DNA of 9,359 nucleotides from assembly GCA_009885595.1 (NCBI GenBank), contig VFKJ01000680.1, positions 1 to 9,359 on the forward strand, read 5' to 3'. The stretch comes from Myxococcales bacterium (GTDB lineage: Bacteria; Myxococcota; Myxococcia; Myxococcales; Myxococcaceae). The position numbers and the translations under genes are program-made. Position 1 is the first letter of the stretch, and each line of letters opens with the position of its first letter. The notes under the pieces were generated by a model, which was not told the origin of the DNA, did not search any database, and saw only the letters and a list, made by a program, of their open reading frames with translations. Positions 1 to 5,229 of this stretch are shown here, in pieces.

Positions 1-333
1 CGGCAGGCGCTCCCGCTCGGCCTTCTCCTGCGCGGTGAGCGAGGCCATCAACTCCTCGCGGTCTTCGAGCACCAGCACCCGCCACGGCACGCCGATCTGC
101 GGCGCGGCGAGGCCGACTCCGGGAGCAGCGCGCATCATCGCCACCATCTTCGTGATCAACGCCTGGAACTCCGGCGTGCCGATGCGCTCTGGCGGCACGT
201 CCTGCGCGGGTGACCGGAGCACCGGGTCTCCGGTCTGGACGATCGGGTTGTCTTCCATCACTTTTCCTCCGGGGACGTTCTTCACGCAGCCCCCCAACAG
301 GGCTGCCAGCGCGAGCGCGGTCGAGAGCTTCAT
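1..333 (-). CDS. Peptide deformylase, 5' part, with lipoprotein signal peptide (runs off left edge)
   Basis: Peptide deformylase removes the formyl group from the initiator methionine of nascent proteins, using a metal ion. The first 111 codons are present. Residues 36-39 (DPVL) begin the usual N-terminal region of the enzyme, and residues 72-81 (GVGLAAPQIG) match deformylase motif 1, GxGLAAxQ. Motif 2 (EGCLS) and the metal-binding HExxH lie beyond the left edge, so activity cannot be judged. The oddity is the N-terminus: residues 1-16 (MKLSTALALAALLGGC) are a classic lipoprotein signal with lipobox LGGC and Cys16, although deformylases normally act in the cytoplasm. No Shine-Dalgarno precedes this ATG, but TAGTGT ends 6 bases upstream, suggesting a leaderless start. 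A second ATG at 258 has a strong ribosome-binding site and would give an ordinary cytoplasmic enzyme. The family call is secure; which start is used is open. Confidence 0.88.
   Translation of the reverse strand, partial: MKLSTALALAALLGGCVKNVPGGKVMEDNPIVQTGDPVLRSPAQDVPPERIGTPEFQALITKMVAMMRAAPGVGLAAPQIGVPWRVLVLEDREELMASLTAQEKAERERLP
266..270 (-). promoter_or_regulatory. Shine-Dalgarno GGAGG for an internal deformylase start
   Basis: On the minus strand GGAGG is followed by seven bases (AAAAGTG) and an in-frame ATG at 258-256. Spacing and match are ideal, and it is the best Shine-Dalgarno near any start in the window. Translation from here begins MEDNPIVQ and omits the lipoprotein signal, matching the usual N-terminus of a cytoplasmic deformylase. 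A GTG at 261-259 is a less well spaced alternative. Confidence 0.6.
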
Positions 334-351
334 GGGCGTACACTAAGGCGC
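334..351. promoter_or_regulatory. Symmetric divergent promoter shared by deformylase and Gre-like genes
   Basis: Only 18 bases separate two divergent start codons (ATG at 333 minus, GTG at 352 plus). The centre, TACACTA at 339-345, reads TACACT on the plus strand (339-344) and TAGTGT on the minus strand (345-340). Both fit the -10 pattern TANNNT. The hexamers end 7 and 6 bases before the respective start codons, so both transcripts would begin at or next to the start codon. No clear -35 element is visible on either side. Bidirectional promoters built on symmetric -10 elements are a known class; their use here is inferred. Confidence 0.5.
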
Positions 352-876
352 GTGTCCAAGGCCTTCACCAGTGAAGAGACCCCCGACGAGCCGGTGCTGG
401 GCCGGCCCGTGCAGCGCGCCGCCCGGGGCCAGGAGCGCCCGATGACGCCGGAGGGGTACAAGGCCCTGGTGGCCGAGCGCGCGCGGCTTCTGGGCGGGCG
501 CACCCACGAAGAGAAACACAAGCTCGCCGTGGTGGCCGCGACGCTCGAGAGCGTGCGGGTGGTGGAGCCTCCCCCGAAGGACGGCACCGTGCGCTTCGGC
601 AGCACCGTGCACCTCGCCTGGGACGACGGCCGCGCGCAGGTGGTCCGGCTGGTCGGCGTCGACGAGGCGGGCGGCCAGAACATCAGCGTCGAATCGCCCC
701 TGGCCCGCACGCTCCTCGAGCTCGAGGAGGGCGACGAGTTCGAGTTCAGGCGCCCCGGGAGCGCAGCCGTCCCAGCGCAGCTGGGCCAAGCAGCGGAAGC
801 GAAGCGTACGATGCGCCGAGGCGGAGTGACCCAGACACCCGGGGTGGCCAGCGCACGGTTGGTTCGGGTGGAGTGA
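352..876 (+). CDS. Gre-family (GreA/GreB-like) factor with shortened coiled coil
   Basis: GreA/GreB insert a coiled coil into the RNA polymerase secondary channel and stimulate cleavage of backtracked RNA. Residues 31-45 begin MTPEGYKALVAE, the usual start of the Gre coiled coil, and residues 79-132 (from TVRFGSTVHL through EAGGQNISVESPLARTLL to EGDEFEF) match the FKBP-like C-terminal domain that docks on the polymerase. The stretch between is only about 40 residues, some 25-30 shorter than in E. coli GreA. The tip motif DLxENAEY with the two acidic catalytic residues is absent, so transcript cleavage is unlikely. A Rnk-like or other channel-binding role is possible. About 30 residues before the C-terminus look inserted. 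The GTG start at 352 is chosen because TACACT lies 7 bases upstream and the divergent gene starts at 333. Confidence 0.8.
   Translation: MSKAFTSEETPDEPVLGRPVQRAARGQERPMTPEGYKALVAERARLLGGRTHEEKHKLAVVAATLESVRVVEPPPKDGTVRFGSTVHLAWDDGRAQVVRLVGVDEAGGQNISVESPLARTLLELEEGDEFEFRRPGSAAVPAQLGQAAEAKRTMRRGGVTQTPGVASARLVRVE
753..844 (+). repeat. Possible small inserted repeat inside the Gre-like gene
   Basis: The segment is bounded by CCCCGGG (753-759) and its inverted form CCCGGGG (838-844). Inside are an imperfect palindrome (CCAGCGCAGCTGG around 772-784) and purine-rich GCGGAAGCGAAGCG-type sequence, unlike the coding style either side. The encoded residues, about 136-164, have no counterpart in Gre proteins, whose C-terminal strand normally follows closely. 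The frame stays open. A chance palindrome is possible, since CCCCGGG is common in such GC-rich DNA. Confidence 0.3.
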
Positions 877-898
877 GGGTCTAAGGTTTGCCCCCACG

Positions 899-1372
899 AT
901 GTCTTCCGCGAAGCGCCCCCGCTCGAAGTCGCAGACCGACGCGCTGCTGCCGCTGCTGACGCCCAAGCTGCCCCAGACCATGGACCGCCGCACCAACACC
1001 GGCGAGGCGATGGTGAAGCTGTTCGATCGCATCAAGCAGGGTGAGAGCGAGCGCCGGAACTTCCGCGATCGGCGCGCCACCCCCCGGGTCAACGTCGGCC
1101 TCGCCCTGGAAGCCGGGGGCGGCGAAGGCGAAGAGACGATGCGGCTGGTCACCAACGATCTCTCCACCTTCGGGCTCTCCATCAGCGGCGGCCCCACGCC
1201 GAAGAAGGGCACCCGGCTCACCTTGAAGCTGTTTCTCCCCGACGAGCCCACCACCCCGCTGGAGCTCGAGGCCGAGGTCCTGGGGCCGCTGGGAAAAGAG
1301 GGCGGGGTGCGCATGAAGTTCCTCAAGCCGGATCTCGAGGCCGTCAGGCGCATTCACAAGCTGGTGAAGTGA
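899..1372 (+). CDS. PilZ-domain protein (157 aa), probable c-di-GMP receptor
   Basis: PilZ domains bind the second messenger cyclic di-GMP and pass the signal to motility, polysaccharide or secretion machinery. Both binding motifs are intact: RxxxR at residues 59-63 (RATPR) and DxSxxG at 87-92 (DLSTFG), followed by the beta-barrel strands up to about residue 142. Ahead of the PilZ domain is a basic, probably helical region of about 55 residues (from MSSAKRPRSKSQ) that I do not recognise and that could contact a partner. There is no signal peptide, so it should be cytoplasmic. It starts 22 bases after the Gre-like gene. No Shine-Dalgarno is visible, but TAAGGT (882-887) lies 11 bases before the ATG, so it may have its own short-leader promoter. 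The second PilZ gene follows after 25 bases. Confidence 0.88.
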   Translation: MSSAKRPRSKSQTDALLPLLTPKLPQTMDRRTNTGEAMVKLFDRIKQGESERRNFRDRRATPRVNVGLALEAGGGEGEETMRLVTNDLSTFGLSISGGPTPKKGTRLTLKLFLPDEPTTPLELEAEVLGPLGKEGGVRMKFLKPDLEAVRRIHKLVK

Positions 1373-1397
1373 GCCTTCAGGTACTGTCGGAGCGCCC

Positions 1398-1724
1398 ATG
1401 TCCTTCGAACGCCGCCAGGCTCTGCGCGCCAATGTCGTCATCGCCGTCGAGGTGCGTGACTCCCGCGGCTTCTCGCTGCACTCCACCCGCGACCTCTCGA
1501 GCGGCGGCGTCTACTTCGATCGCGCCATCCCTCACTCCGTGGGCGCGCGGGTGCAGCTCGCCTTCACCCTGCCCGGAGAGACCAGGGCCATTCGCTGCGA
1601 CGGCGAAGTGGTGAACGTGCCCGACAAGCGGGGCTACGGCATGGGCATTCGCTTCCTCGACCTCTCGCCCGGCGACGCGACGCTGATCGAGAGCTTCGCC
1701 AGGGAAGCCACGGAGGGCACATGA
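1398..1724 (+). CDS. Single-domain PilZ protein (108 aa), myxobacterial type
   Basis: This is little more than one PilZ domain, the short form that is expanded in Myxococcus and relatives. The c-di-GMP motifs are complete: RxxxR at residues 6-10 (RQALR) and DxSxxG at 32-37 (DLSSGG), followed by VYFDRAI. The barrel closes with GYGMGIRFLDLS near residues 79-90, and a short C-terminal helix follows. It should be cytoplasmic and can bind c-di-GMP, but the target cannot be read from the sequence. The ATG at 1398 has GGAG five bases upstream, and TACTGT (1382-1387) is a possible -10 element. The stop overlaps the start of the next gene (ATGA at 1721-1724), so the following lipoprotein is probably translationally coupled to this one. 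Confidence 0.9.
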   Translation: MSFERRQALRANVVIAVEVRDSRGFSLHSTRDLSSGGVYFDRAIPHSVGARVQLAFTLPGETRAIRCDGEVVNVPDKRGYGMGIRFLDLSPGDATLIESFAREATEGT

Positions 1725-2140
1725 GGGTCGGCGTGCTGGCGGCCGTGGTGCTCTCGGGCTGCATCGCCACGCGCGATCGCGGCGCGGCGGACTGGTCTTC
1801 GCGGGCGGCCACCTACAAGGCGCCCGAGGTGCAGCGCTGCGCGAAGTTCAAGCCGGGCGGTGCGCCGGCCACGCAGTGCGCCGAAGCGAAGTACCTGGGC
1901 GAGCTCTACGTGCGCAGGCTCTCCAGCGGCGATGAGGTCTGCCTCGAGGGCGGCTTCGGAGACGCCCCCACCACCGCCTGCCAGGCGCGCGCCGCCGTGG
2001 TGGACACCGCCACCAACCGGGTGCTGCTGGAGATCCGCCAGGCGCGCCCGGAGTCGAAGTGGTTCAGCCACGAGCAGACGCAGTTCTGGTTCGAAGAGGG
2101 CGCCCTCGTCGATCTCTACGTCGCCGAACACGGGTACTGA
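1721..2140 (+). CDS. Small cysteine-containing lipoprotein of unknown function (139 aa)
   Basis: The N-terminus MRVGVLAAVVLSGC is a short lipoprotein signal with lipobox LSGC and lipidated Cys14. The mature part has four more cysteines (40, 53, 74, 87), enough for two disulphides, as expected for an exported protein. The C-terminal third is rich in aromatic and acidic residues (KWFSHEQTQFWFEEGALVD). I do not recognise a family. Its start overlaps the PilZ stop by four bases (ATGA), which fixes the start and implies coupled translation. A link to c-di-GMP control of the cell surface is a guess from position only. Confidence 0.8.
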   Translation: MRVGVLAAVVLSGCIATRDRGAADWSSRAATYKAPEVQRCAKFKPGGAPATQCAEAKYLGELYVRRLSSGDEVCLEGGFGDAPTTACQARAAVVDTATNRVLLEIRQARPESKWFSHEQTQFWFEEGALVDLYVAEHGY

Positions 2141-2155
2141 CCTCCCGGGTAGGAT

Positions 2156-2191
2156 GGAACTTTTCGCGCGCGTCGCGACATACTGATCCGC
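2156..2191 (+). promoter_or_regulatory. Promoter of the EcsC-like gene with palindrome in the spacer
   Basis: GGAACTT (2156-2162) resembles the -35 element of ECF-type sigma factors, and CATACT (2179-2184) lies 16 bases downstream. The ATG follows after another 7 bases, so transcription would start at or beside the start codon. The spacer holds the perfect inverted repeat TCGCG-N5-CGCGA (2164-2178), placed where a bound repressor would block polymerase. In such GC-rich DNA a CG palindrome can arise by chance. Confidence 0.4.
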
Positions 2192-2815
2192 ATGGGCTTC
2201 TTCGATCCGCTGTTCGAGCAGGTGAAGGTGGTCAGGCAGTTCACCCCCTCGAAGCTGAAGAAAATGGGCAACACCCAGCTGTCCGAGTTGATCGAGAAGG
2301 AAGCGGTGCGCGCGCGCGCGACGGTGGAAGAGCTGCAGAAGCGCTACCCCACCGCGGGCCCGCGGGAGCTGAGCCAGCGCCTGATCGACTCGAAGAAGAA
2401 CGTGGCCTCGATGATCGGCGGCATCACCGGCGTGTTCGGCGCGGTGACGGTGCCCGTCGATCTCGTCGGCATGGTGTACCTGCAGCTGTCCCTGCTCACC
2501 GAGGTGGCCACCGTGTTCAAGCTCTCGCTCAAGAGTGAGCGCGAGCGTCAGGAGCTGATCGATCTGTTGGGCTATTCGAACGGCATCGGGCCGCTGCAGC
2601 GCTCGGGCCCGAAGGTGGTGGGCAGCGTGGCGGCGCTGCTGCTGGCCCGGGGTGGGCTCAAGACGCTCTCGCGCGCGATGCCGTTGGTGGCGGCGCCCAT
2701 CTCGGCGTACCTGAACAACCAGCACATTCAGCAGGTCGGCGAGTCGGCCGTGCGGCACTACGACGGCTGGGTGCACGCCCACGAGAAGTCGCAGAAGGCC
2801 GCGGGCTCGAGCTGA
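2192..2815 (+). CDS. EcsC-family-like membrane-associated protein (207 aa)
   Basis: Residues 73-110 (SMIGGITGVFGAVTVPVDLVG then MVYLQLSLLTEVATVF) show the glycine-rich hydrophobic helix, the P-D pair and the following helix typical of EcsC-like proteins. The C-terminal PISAYLNNQHIQQVGESAVRHY (169-190) matches the family's usual ending, an N-x(6-8)-VG-x2-A-x2-Y pattern. The region at 142-170 (VVGSVAALLLARGGL onward) is a second hydrophobic stretch. There is no signal peptide; the first 70 residues are charged and helical. Family members are poorly characterised and occur near membranes or transport systems, so the biochemical role is unknown. The ATG at 2192 has no Shine-Dalgarno but a -10-like CATACT 7 bases upstream. 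The gene stands alone between two intergenic gaps. Confidence 0.65.
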   Translation: MGFFDPLFEQVKVVRQFTPSKLKKMGNTQLSELIEKEAVRARATVEELQKRYPTAGPRELSQRLIDSKKNVASMIGGITGVFGAVTVPVDLVGMVYLQLSLLTEVATVFKLSLKSERERQELIDLLGYSNGIGPLQRSGPKVVGSVAALLLARGGLKTLSRAMPLVAAPISAYLNNQHIQQVGESAVRHYDGWVHAHEKSQKAAGSS

Positions 2816-2833
2816 AAAGAACCAGAAGGACGA

Positions 2834-2878
2834 AGCCGGAAGACACGGGCAGGCCTTCCGGCTCGAGCTGGGCGAGCC
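2834..2878 (+). terminator. Overlapping hairpins after the EcsC-like gene
   Basis: A perfect 9-bp inverted repeat, AGCCGGAAG (2834-2842) with CTTCCGGCT (2855-2863), has a 12-base loop and begins 18 bases after the stop codon. A second stem, GGCTCG (2860-2865) with CGAGCC (2873-2878), shares the right arm of the first, so the two cannot form together. No T-run follows, so this is not a textbook intrinsic terminator. The rest of the 143-base gap (2816-2958) shows nothing else I can identify apart from the TAGAGT element next to the following gene. Confidence 0.4.
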
Positions 2879-2946
2879 GACTTCGACTCGACGATCGCCG
2901 GCGCAGCGGTTCCAGTTGCACCTCGAGGCCCTTGCCGTCGTCGCGC

Positions 2947-2952
2947 TAGAGT
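2947..2952 (+). promoter_or_regulatory. -10-like element of the Sel1-repeat gene
   Basis: TAGAGT fits TANNNT and ends six bases before the ATG at 2959, with no Shine-Dalgarno between them. This is the geometry of a leaderless transcript. No good -35 element is found at 16-18 bases upstream. Confidence 0.4.
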
Positions 2953-2958
2953 TCGTTC

Positions 2959-3837
2959 ATGACCGCACGCGCGCTTGGGGGTTTGTTGGCTGTTCTCCTC
3001 ATCGGGGGCTCGGCGTGGGGCAAGCCGCCCAGGAAGAAGTCGGGCTGCGCCGGTGGCGACGTCGAGGCCTGCTTCACGGAAGGAATGAAGGCGTTCAAGG
3101 CGGACGATCATCCTCTCGCGCTGAAGCTCCTCGACCAGTCGTGCAGCGGCGGACACCTCAGAGCATGCGGTCCGTTCGGGGTCATGCATGCCGAGGGTCG
3201 CGGCGTGCCGGTGAATCTCACGAAGGCGTACGAGCTCTTCGCGAGCGCCTGCAAAGCAAGAAGCCCAGGCGGGTGCGTCTACGAGGGGCGTGCGCTGCTC
3301 AACGGGGCCGGCGTGAAGCAGGACCGCGCGCTCGGGTTGAAGCAAATGCAAACAGGTTGCGAGTTGGGTGAGGGCGAGGGGTGCTACCTGCTCGGAACGG
3401 TCTACGACTACGGCGAGCTCGGCGTCGAGGTCGACTTCGCGAAGGCAGCGACCTGGTACCAGAAGGCGATCGACGCGAAAGTCGTCACCGGTTTCTTCGG
3501 GCTCGGCACCCTGTATCTCGAGGGACGCGGCGTCGAGGTGAACTACGAGCTGGCGCTCGAGCTGCTCGACCGCGGGTGTCGAAACGGCGAGGTCAGGAGC
3601 TGCAACAACCTCGCCTCGATGCACCTGAAGGGTCTTGGCACGGAGAAGGCTCCGTCGAAGGCAATCGAGCTCTACGAGCGCGCTTGCAAAGCGAAGGAAC
3701 CCGTTGGCTGTCAGAACTTCGCGCTGCTGTTGGCCGCGGGGAAGGGACGTCCAGGCGACAAGAAAGCGGCGCAGAAGTACTTCCGCTTCGCGTGCGACAA
3801 GGGTCTGCAGATGTCGTGTGACGAACTGAAGCAGTGA
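2959..3837 (+). CDS. Secreted Sel1-repeat protein with paired cysteines (292 aa)
   Basis: Residues 1-21 (MTARALGGLLAVLLIGGSAWG) form a Sec signal peptide. The rest is a run of about seven Sel1-like repeats, an alpha-solenoid used for protein-protein contacts, with typical pieces such as EGRGVPVNLTKAYELF and EGRGVEVNYELALELL. Cysteines come in pairs exactly eight residues apart: 30/38, 62/70, 98/106, 134/142, 207/215, 243/251 and 279/287. This resembles the disulphide-linked helical hairpins of Helicobacter cysteine-rich (Hcp-type) proteins. The pair expected near 170/178 is missing. Such proteins are periplasmic or secreted scaffolds; the partner is unknown. The third codon positions look visibly less GC-biased than in neighbouring genes, which may mean a different history. 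The gene stands alone, with TAGAGT six bases before the ATG. Confidence 0.88.
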   Translation: MTARALGGLLAVLLIGGSAWGKPPRKKSGCAGGDVEACFTEGMKAFKADDHPLALKLLDQSCSGGHLRACGPFGVMHAEGRGVPVNLTKAYELFASACKARSPGGCVYEGRALLNGAGVKQDRALGLKQMQTGCELGEGEGCYLLGTVYDYGELGVEVDFAKAATWYQKAIDAKVVTGFFGLGTLYLEGRGVEVNYELALELLDRGCRNGEVRSCNNLASMHLKGLGTEKAPSKAIELYERACKAKEPVGCQNFALLLAAGKGRPGDKKAAQKYFRFACDKGLQMSCDELKQ

Positions 3838-3884
3838 TGCAGACGCAAGAGCGCCGAAGAGATACTTGGGGCGGTCTCGGTCGT

Positions 3885-3914
3885 GGTCTTCCCCTTTCCT
3901 GTAGGGGACTGACC
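3885..3914. terminator. Imperfect hairpin between two convergent genes
   Basis: GGTC (3885-3888) pairs with GACC (3911-3914), and the inner arm TCCCCT (3890-3895) pairs with AGGGGA (3903-3908) around a seven-base loop, with a small internal bulge. It sits in the 112-base gap between the convergent Sel1-repeat gene and the lipoprotein gene, where a two-way terminator is expected. There is no T-run on either strand. The rest of 3838-3949 shows nothing recognisable. Confidence 0.35.
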
Positions 3915-3949
3915 TCCCAGACGGCAACCTTCTCAACCGACGCTGTCCT

Positions 3950-5227
3950 TCAACGCGTCGCTTTGATCATGAACGCGGAGAAGCCGCTCGTGCTGACCTG
4001 GCGCATGCCCGCGAGCCAGTGCGTATTCCCGTCCAGCGCCCACACGCCGTTGGCCGTGAAGTCGACCGGGTCGGGCAGGCGCGTGAAGGTGGTGCCCGAG
4101 AGCAGCAGCCGGGTGTTCGGCGGTCCTCCCACGAACAGCACTTCGGCGTTCGGGAGCGGCCAGGCGTCGAACAGCCCGCTGCCGCCGTTCGTCGGCTCGT
4201 AGACCGCCTTCCACGAGAGATCGGGCCTGCGCTGCGCGATGCGGGAATTGGTGCCCATCGCGAACACGCGCCCCTCGCTCTCGACGAAGCGATTCCACAC
4301 CAGCGGCGCCAGGGTGAAGGCGGGGCGGGCGACCGCTTCCAGGCTGAGCGCGCCGGCGCCGTCGCGTCGCCACAACGAAGGCCCGCCGAGCAACAGCGTG
4401 CCGTCGGCGAGCACATGGCAGGACTCGAGCGAGGCGGGGGCGGGTGTGAGCGGCAATTCAGTCCACGCGTTGTTGGCGTACTCGAACAACACGCCGCGGC
4501 CCGCGACCGTGTCGGTGCCCACCGCGAAGAGCTGCGTGCCGCGCGTGCAGAGCCCCTTCATGCGCTTGCCCGTTCGCACCGGGCCATCGAAGGCGTTGGC
4601 CACGTTGCAGTTCGCCGCGCAGGTGAGCAGCCGCTCAGGCCCCGCGACAGCCACCAGCCCCGCGGAGGTCACCGCGAGATCTTCGAACACGAGGCTCGAG
4701 TCGAGCGTGTCGTCGTAGACCAGCGTCCAGGTCGCGTTGCCGTCGAAGAACCACACGTCGCCGAAAGGACCGGTGAGCCAGACGTGCGTCGCGTCGAGGC
4801 CTCGGACCGCGTTGTAATAGTAGGGGCGCTGTCCCGGAGGGACCTGATCAGTCAGCGTCCACGCGCCCGCGAGGCCCGCCGCTGAGCCGTAGTTCGGAAG
4901 CGGATCAGTCGAGCCGCCGCCGCCACCCGTCACCGCACCACCGCCTGTGCCGCCGCCCGTCGCTGCGCCACCTCCACCGGTTCCCCCGCCAGTCAGTGCA
5001 CCGCCGCCACCACCGACTCCGCCTCCGGTGACTGCTCCGCCTCCGCCTGTTGCTGCCCCACCTCCACCGCCTGATCCCGCATCCGTTTTGGGAGGCGTGA
5101 GCGGACCGCATGCCGCCAGCAGAAGCAGCGCGATGAGGCCCCCTCGACTTCGCTCGGGGTGAACGGAGGGGTCCCGAACCTCTCGGGATGAACGGGAGGG
5201 CCTCGAGTTCTCGATGGGATCGACCAC
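3950..5227 (-). CDS. Lipoprotein with Gly/Thr linker and probable beta-propeller (425 aa)
   Basis: From the GTG at 5227, residues 31-40 (LIALLLLAAC) form a lipoprotein signal core with Cys40. A glycine-rich linker (51-106) follows, then a globular domain from about residue 120. The globular part repeats a pattern of tryptophan, alternating hydrophobic strands and G-G-P turns (GAWTLTDQ, THVWLTGPFGDVWFFDG, VLFEYANNAWTEL, ADGTLLLGGPSLW, AEVLFVGGPP, GNTHWLAG), which suggests a beta-propeller of the kelch or YCF48-like kind. Lipoproteins of this build are common in myxobacteria and probably face the outside; function is unknown. GTG 5227 is preferred because AGAGG lies six bases upstream and the previous stop codon is two bases away. 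In-frame TTG codons at 5242 and 5233 are alternatives. The unusually long n-region is encoded by a REP-like repeat. Confidence 0.75.
   Translation of the reverse strand: MVDPIENSRPSRSSREVRDPSVHPERSRGGLIALLLLAACGPLTPPKTDAGSGGGGGAATGGGGAVTGGGVGGGGGALTGGGTGGGGAATGGGTGGGAVTGGGGGSTDPLPNYGSAAGLAGAWTLTDQVPPGQRPYYYNAVRGLDATHVWLTGPFGDVWFFDGNATWTLVYDDTLDSSLVFEDLAVTSAGLVAVAGPERLLTCAANCNVANAFDGPVRTGKRMKGLCTRGTQLFAVGTDTVAGRGVLFEYANNAWTELPLTPAPASLESCHVLADGTLLLGGPSLWRRDGAGALSLEAVARPAFTLAPLVWNRFVESEGRVFAMGTNSRIAQRRPDLSWKAVYEPTNGGSGLFDAWPLPNAEVLFVGGPPNTRLLLSGTTFTRLPDPVDFTANGVWALDGNTHWLAGMRQVSTSGFSAFMIKATR
4910..5077 (-). repeat. Degenerate repeat coding for the Gly/Ala/Thr linker
   Basis: About 168 bases encode residues 51-106 of the lipoprotein as imperfect units such as GGGGAVT, GGGGALT, GGGGAAT and GGGT. 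On the plus strand this appears as a cytosine- and CCGCC/CCACC-rich low-complexity tract. The unit length varies (roughly 12-24 bases), so the number of units is likely to change by slippage. It works as a flexible spacer between membrane anchor and globular domain. Confidence 0.8.
5139..5200. repeat. REP-like palindromic repeat, two degenerate copies
   Basis: On the minus strand the element GTTCACCCCGAGCGAAGTCG followed by AGGGGG (5139-5164) matches a palindromic extragenic repeat type I recall from many unrelated bacteria, whose accidental translation gives VHPERSRG-like peptides, as here. A second, diverged copy lies at 5172-5200, with a perfect hairpin TCCCGA-N5-TCGGGA (5172-5188). Both copies are followed on the plus strand by similar sequence, TGAACGGAGGG and TGAACGGGAGGG. 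The element sits inside the reading frame of the lipoprotein, directly before its hydrophobic core. Confidence 0.6.
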
Positions 5228-5229
5228 GC

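Noticed and set aside
352..2140. A new defence or signalling system made of the Gre-like, PilZ and lipoprotein genes
   Set aside because: No nuclease, toxin, nucleotide cyclase or phage-related domain is present, and the genes appear to have separate promoters. Proximity alone does not support a single system.
1634..2782. Long minus-strand open frame opposite the PilZ 3' end, the lipoprotein and the EcsC-like gene
   Set aside because: Its translation is Arg/His/Leu-rich with no motifs, as expected from the complement of GC-rich genes. It crosses three well-supported plus-strand genes and their gaps.
3885..3914. Standard intrinsic terminator between the convergent genes
   Set aside because: The hairpin is imperfect and has no T-run on either strand, so it is listed only as a weak candidate.
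4910..5077. CRISPR-like or satellite array suggested by repeated CCACC/CCGCC units
   Set aside because: Units vary in length and lack distinct spacers. The tract is in frame and encodes a Gly/Ala/Thr linker.
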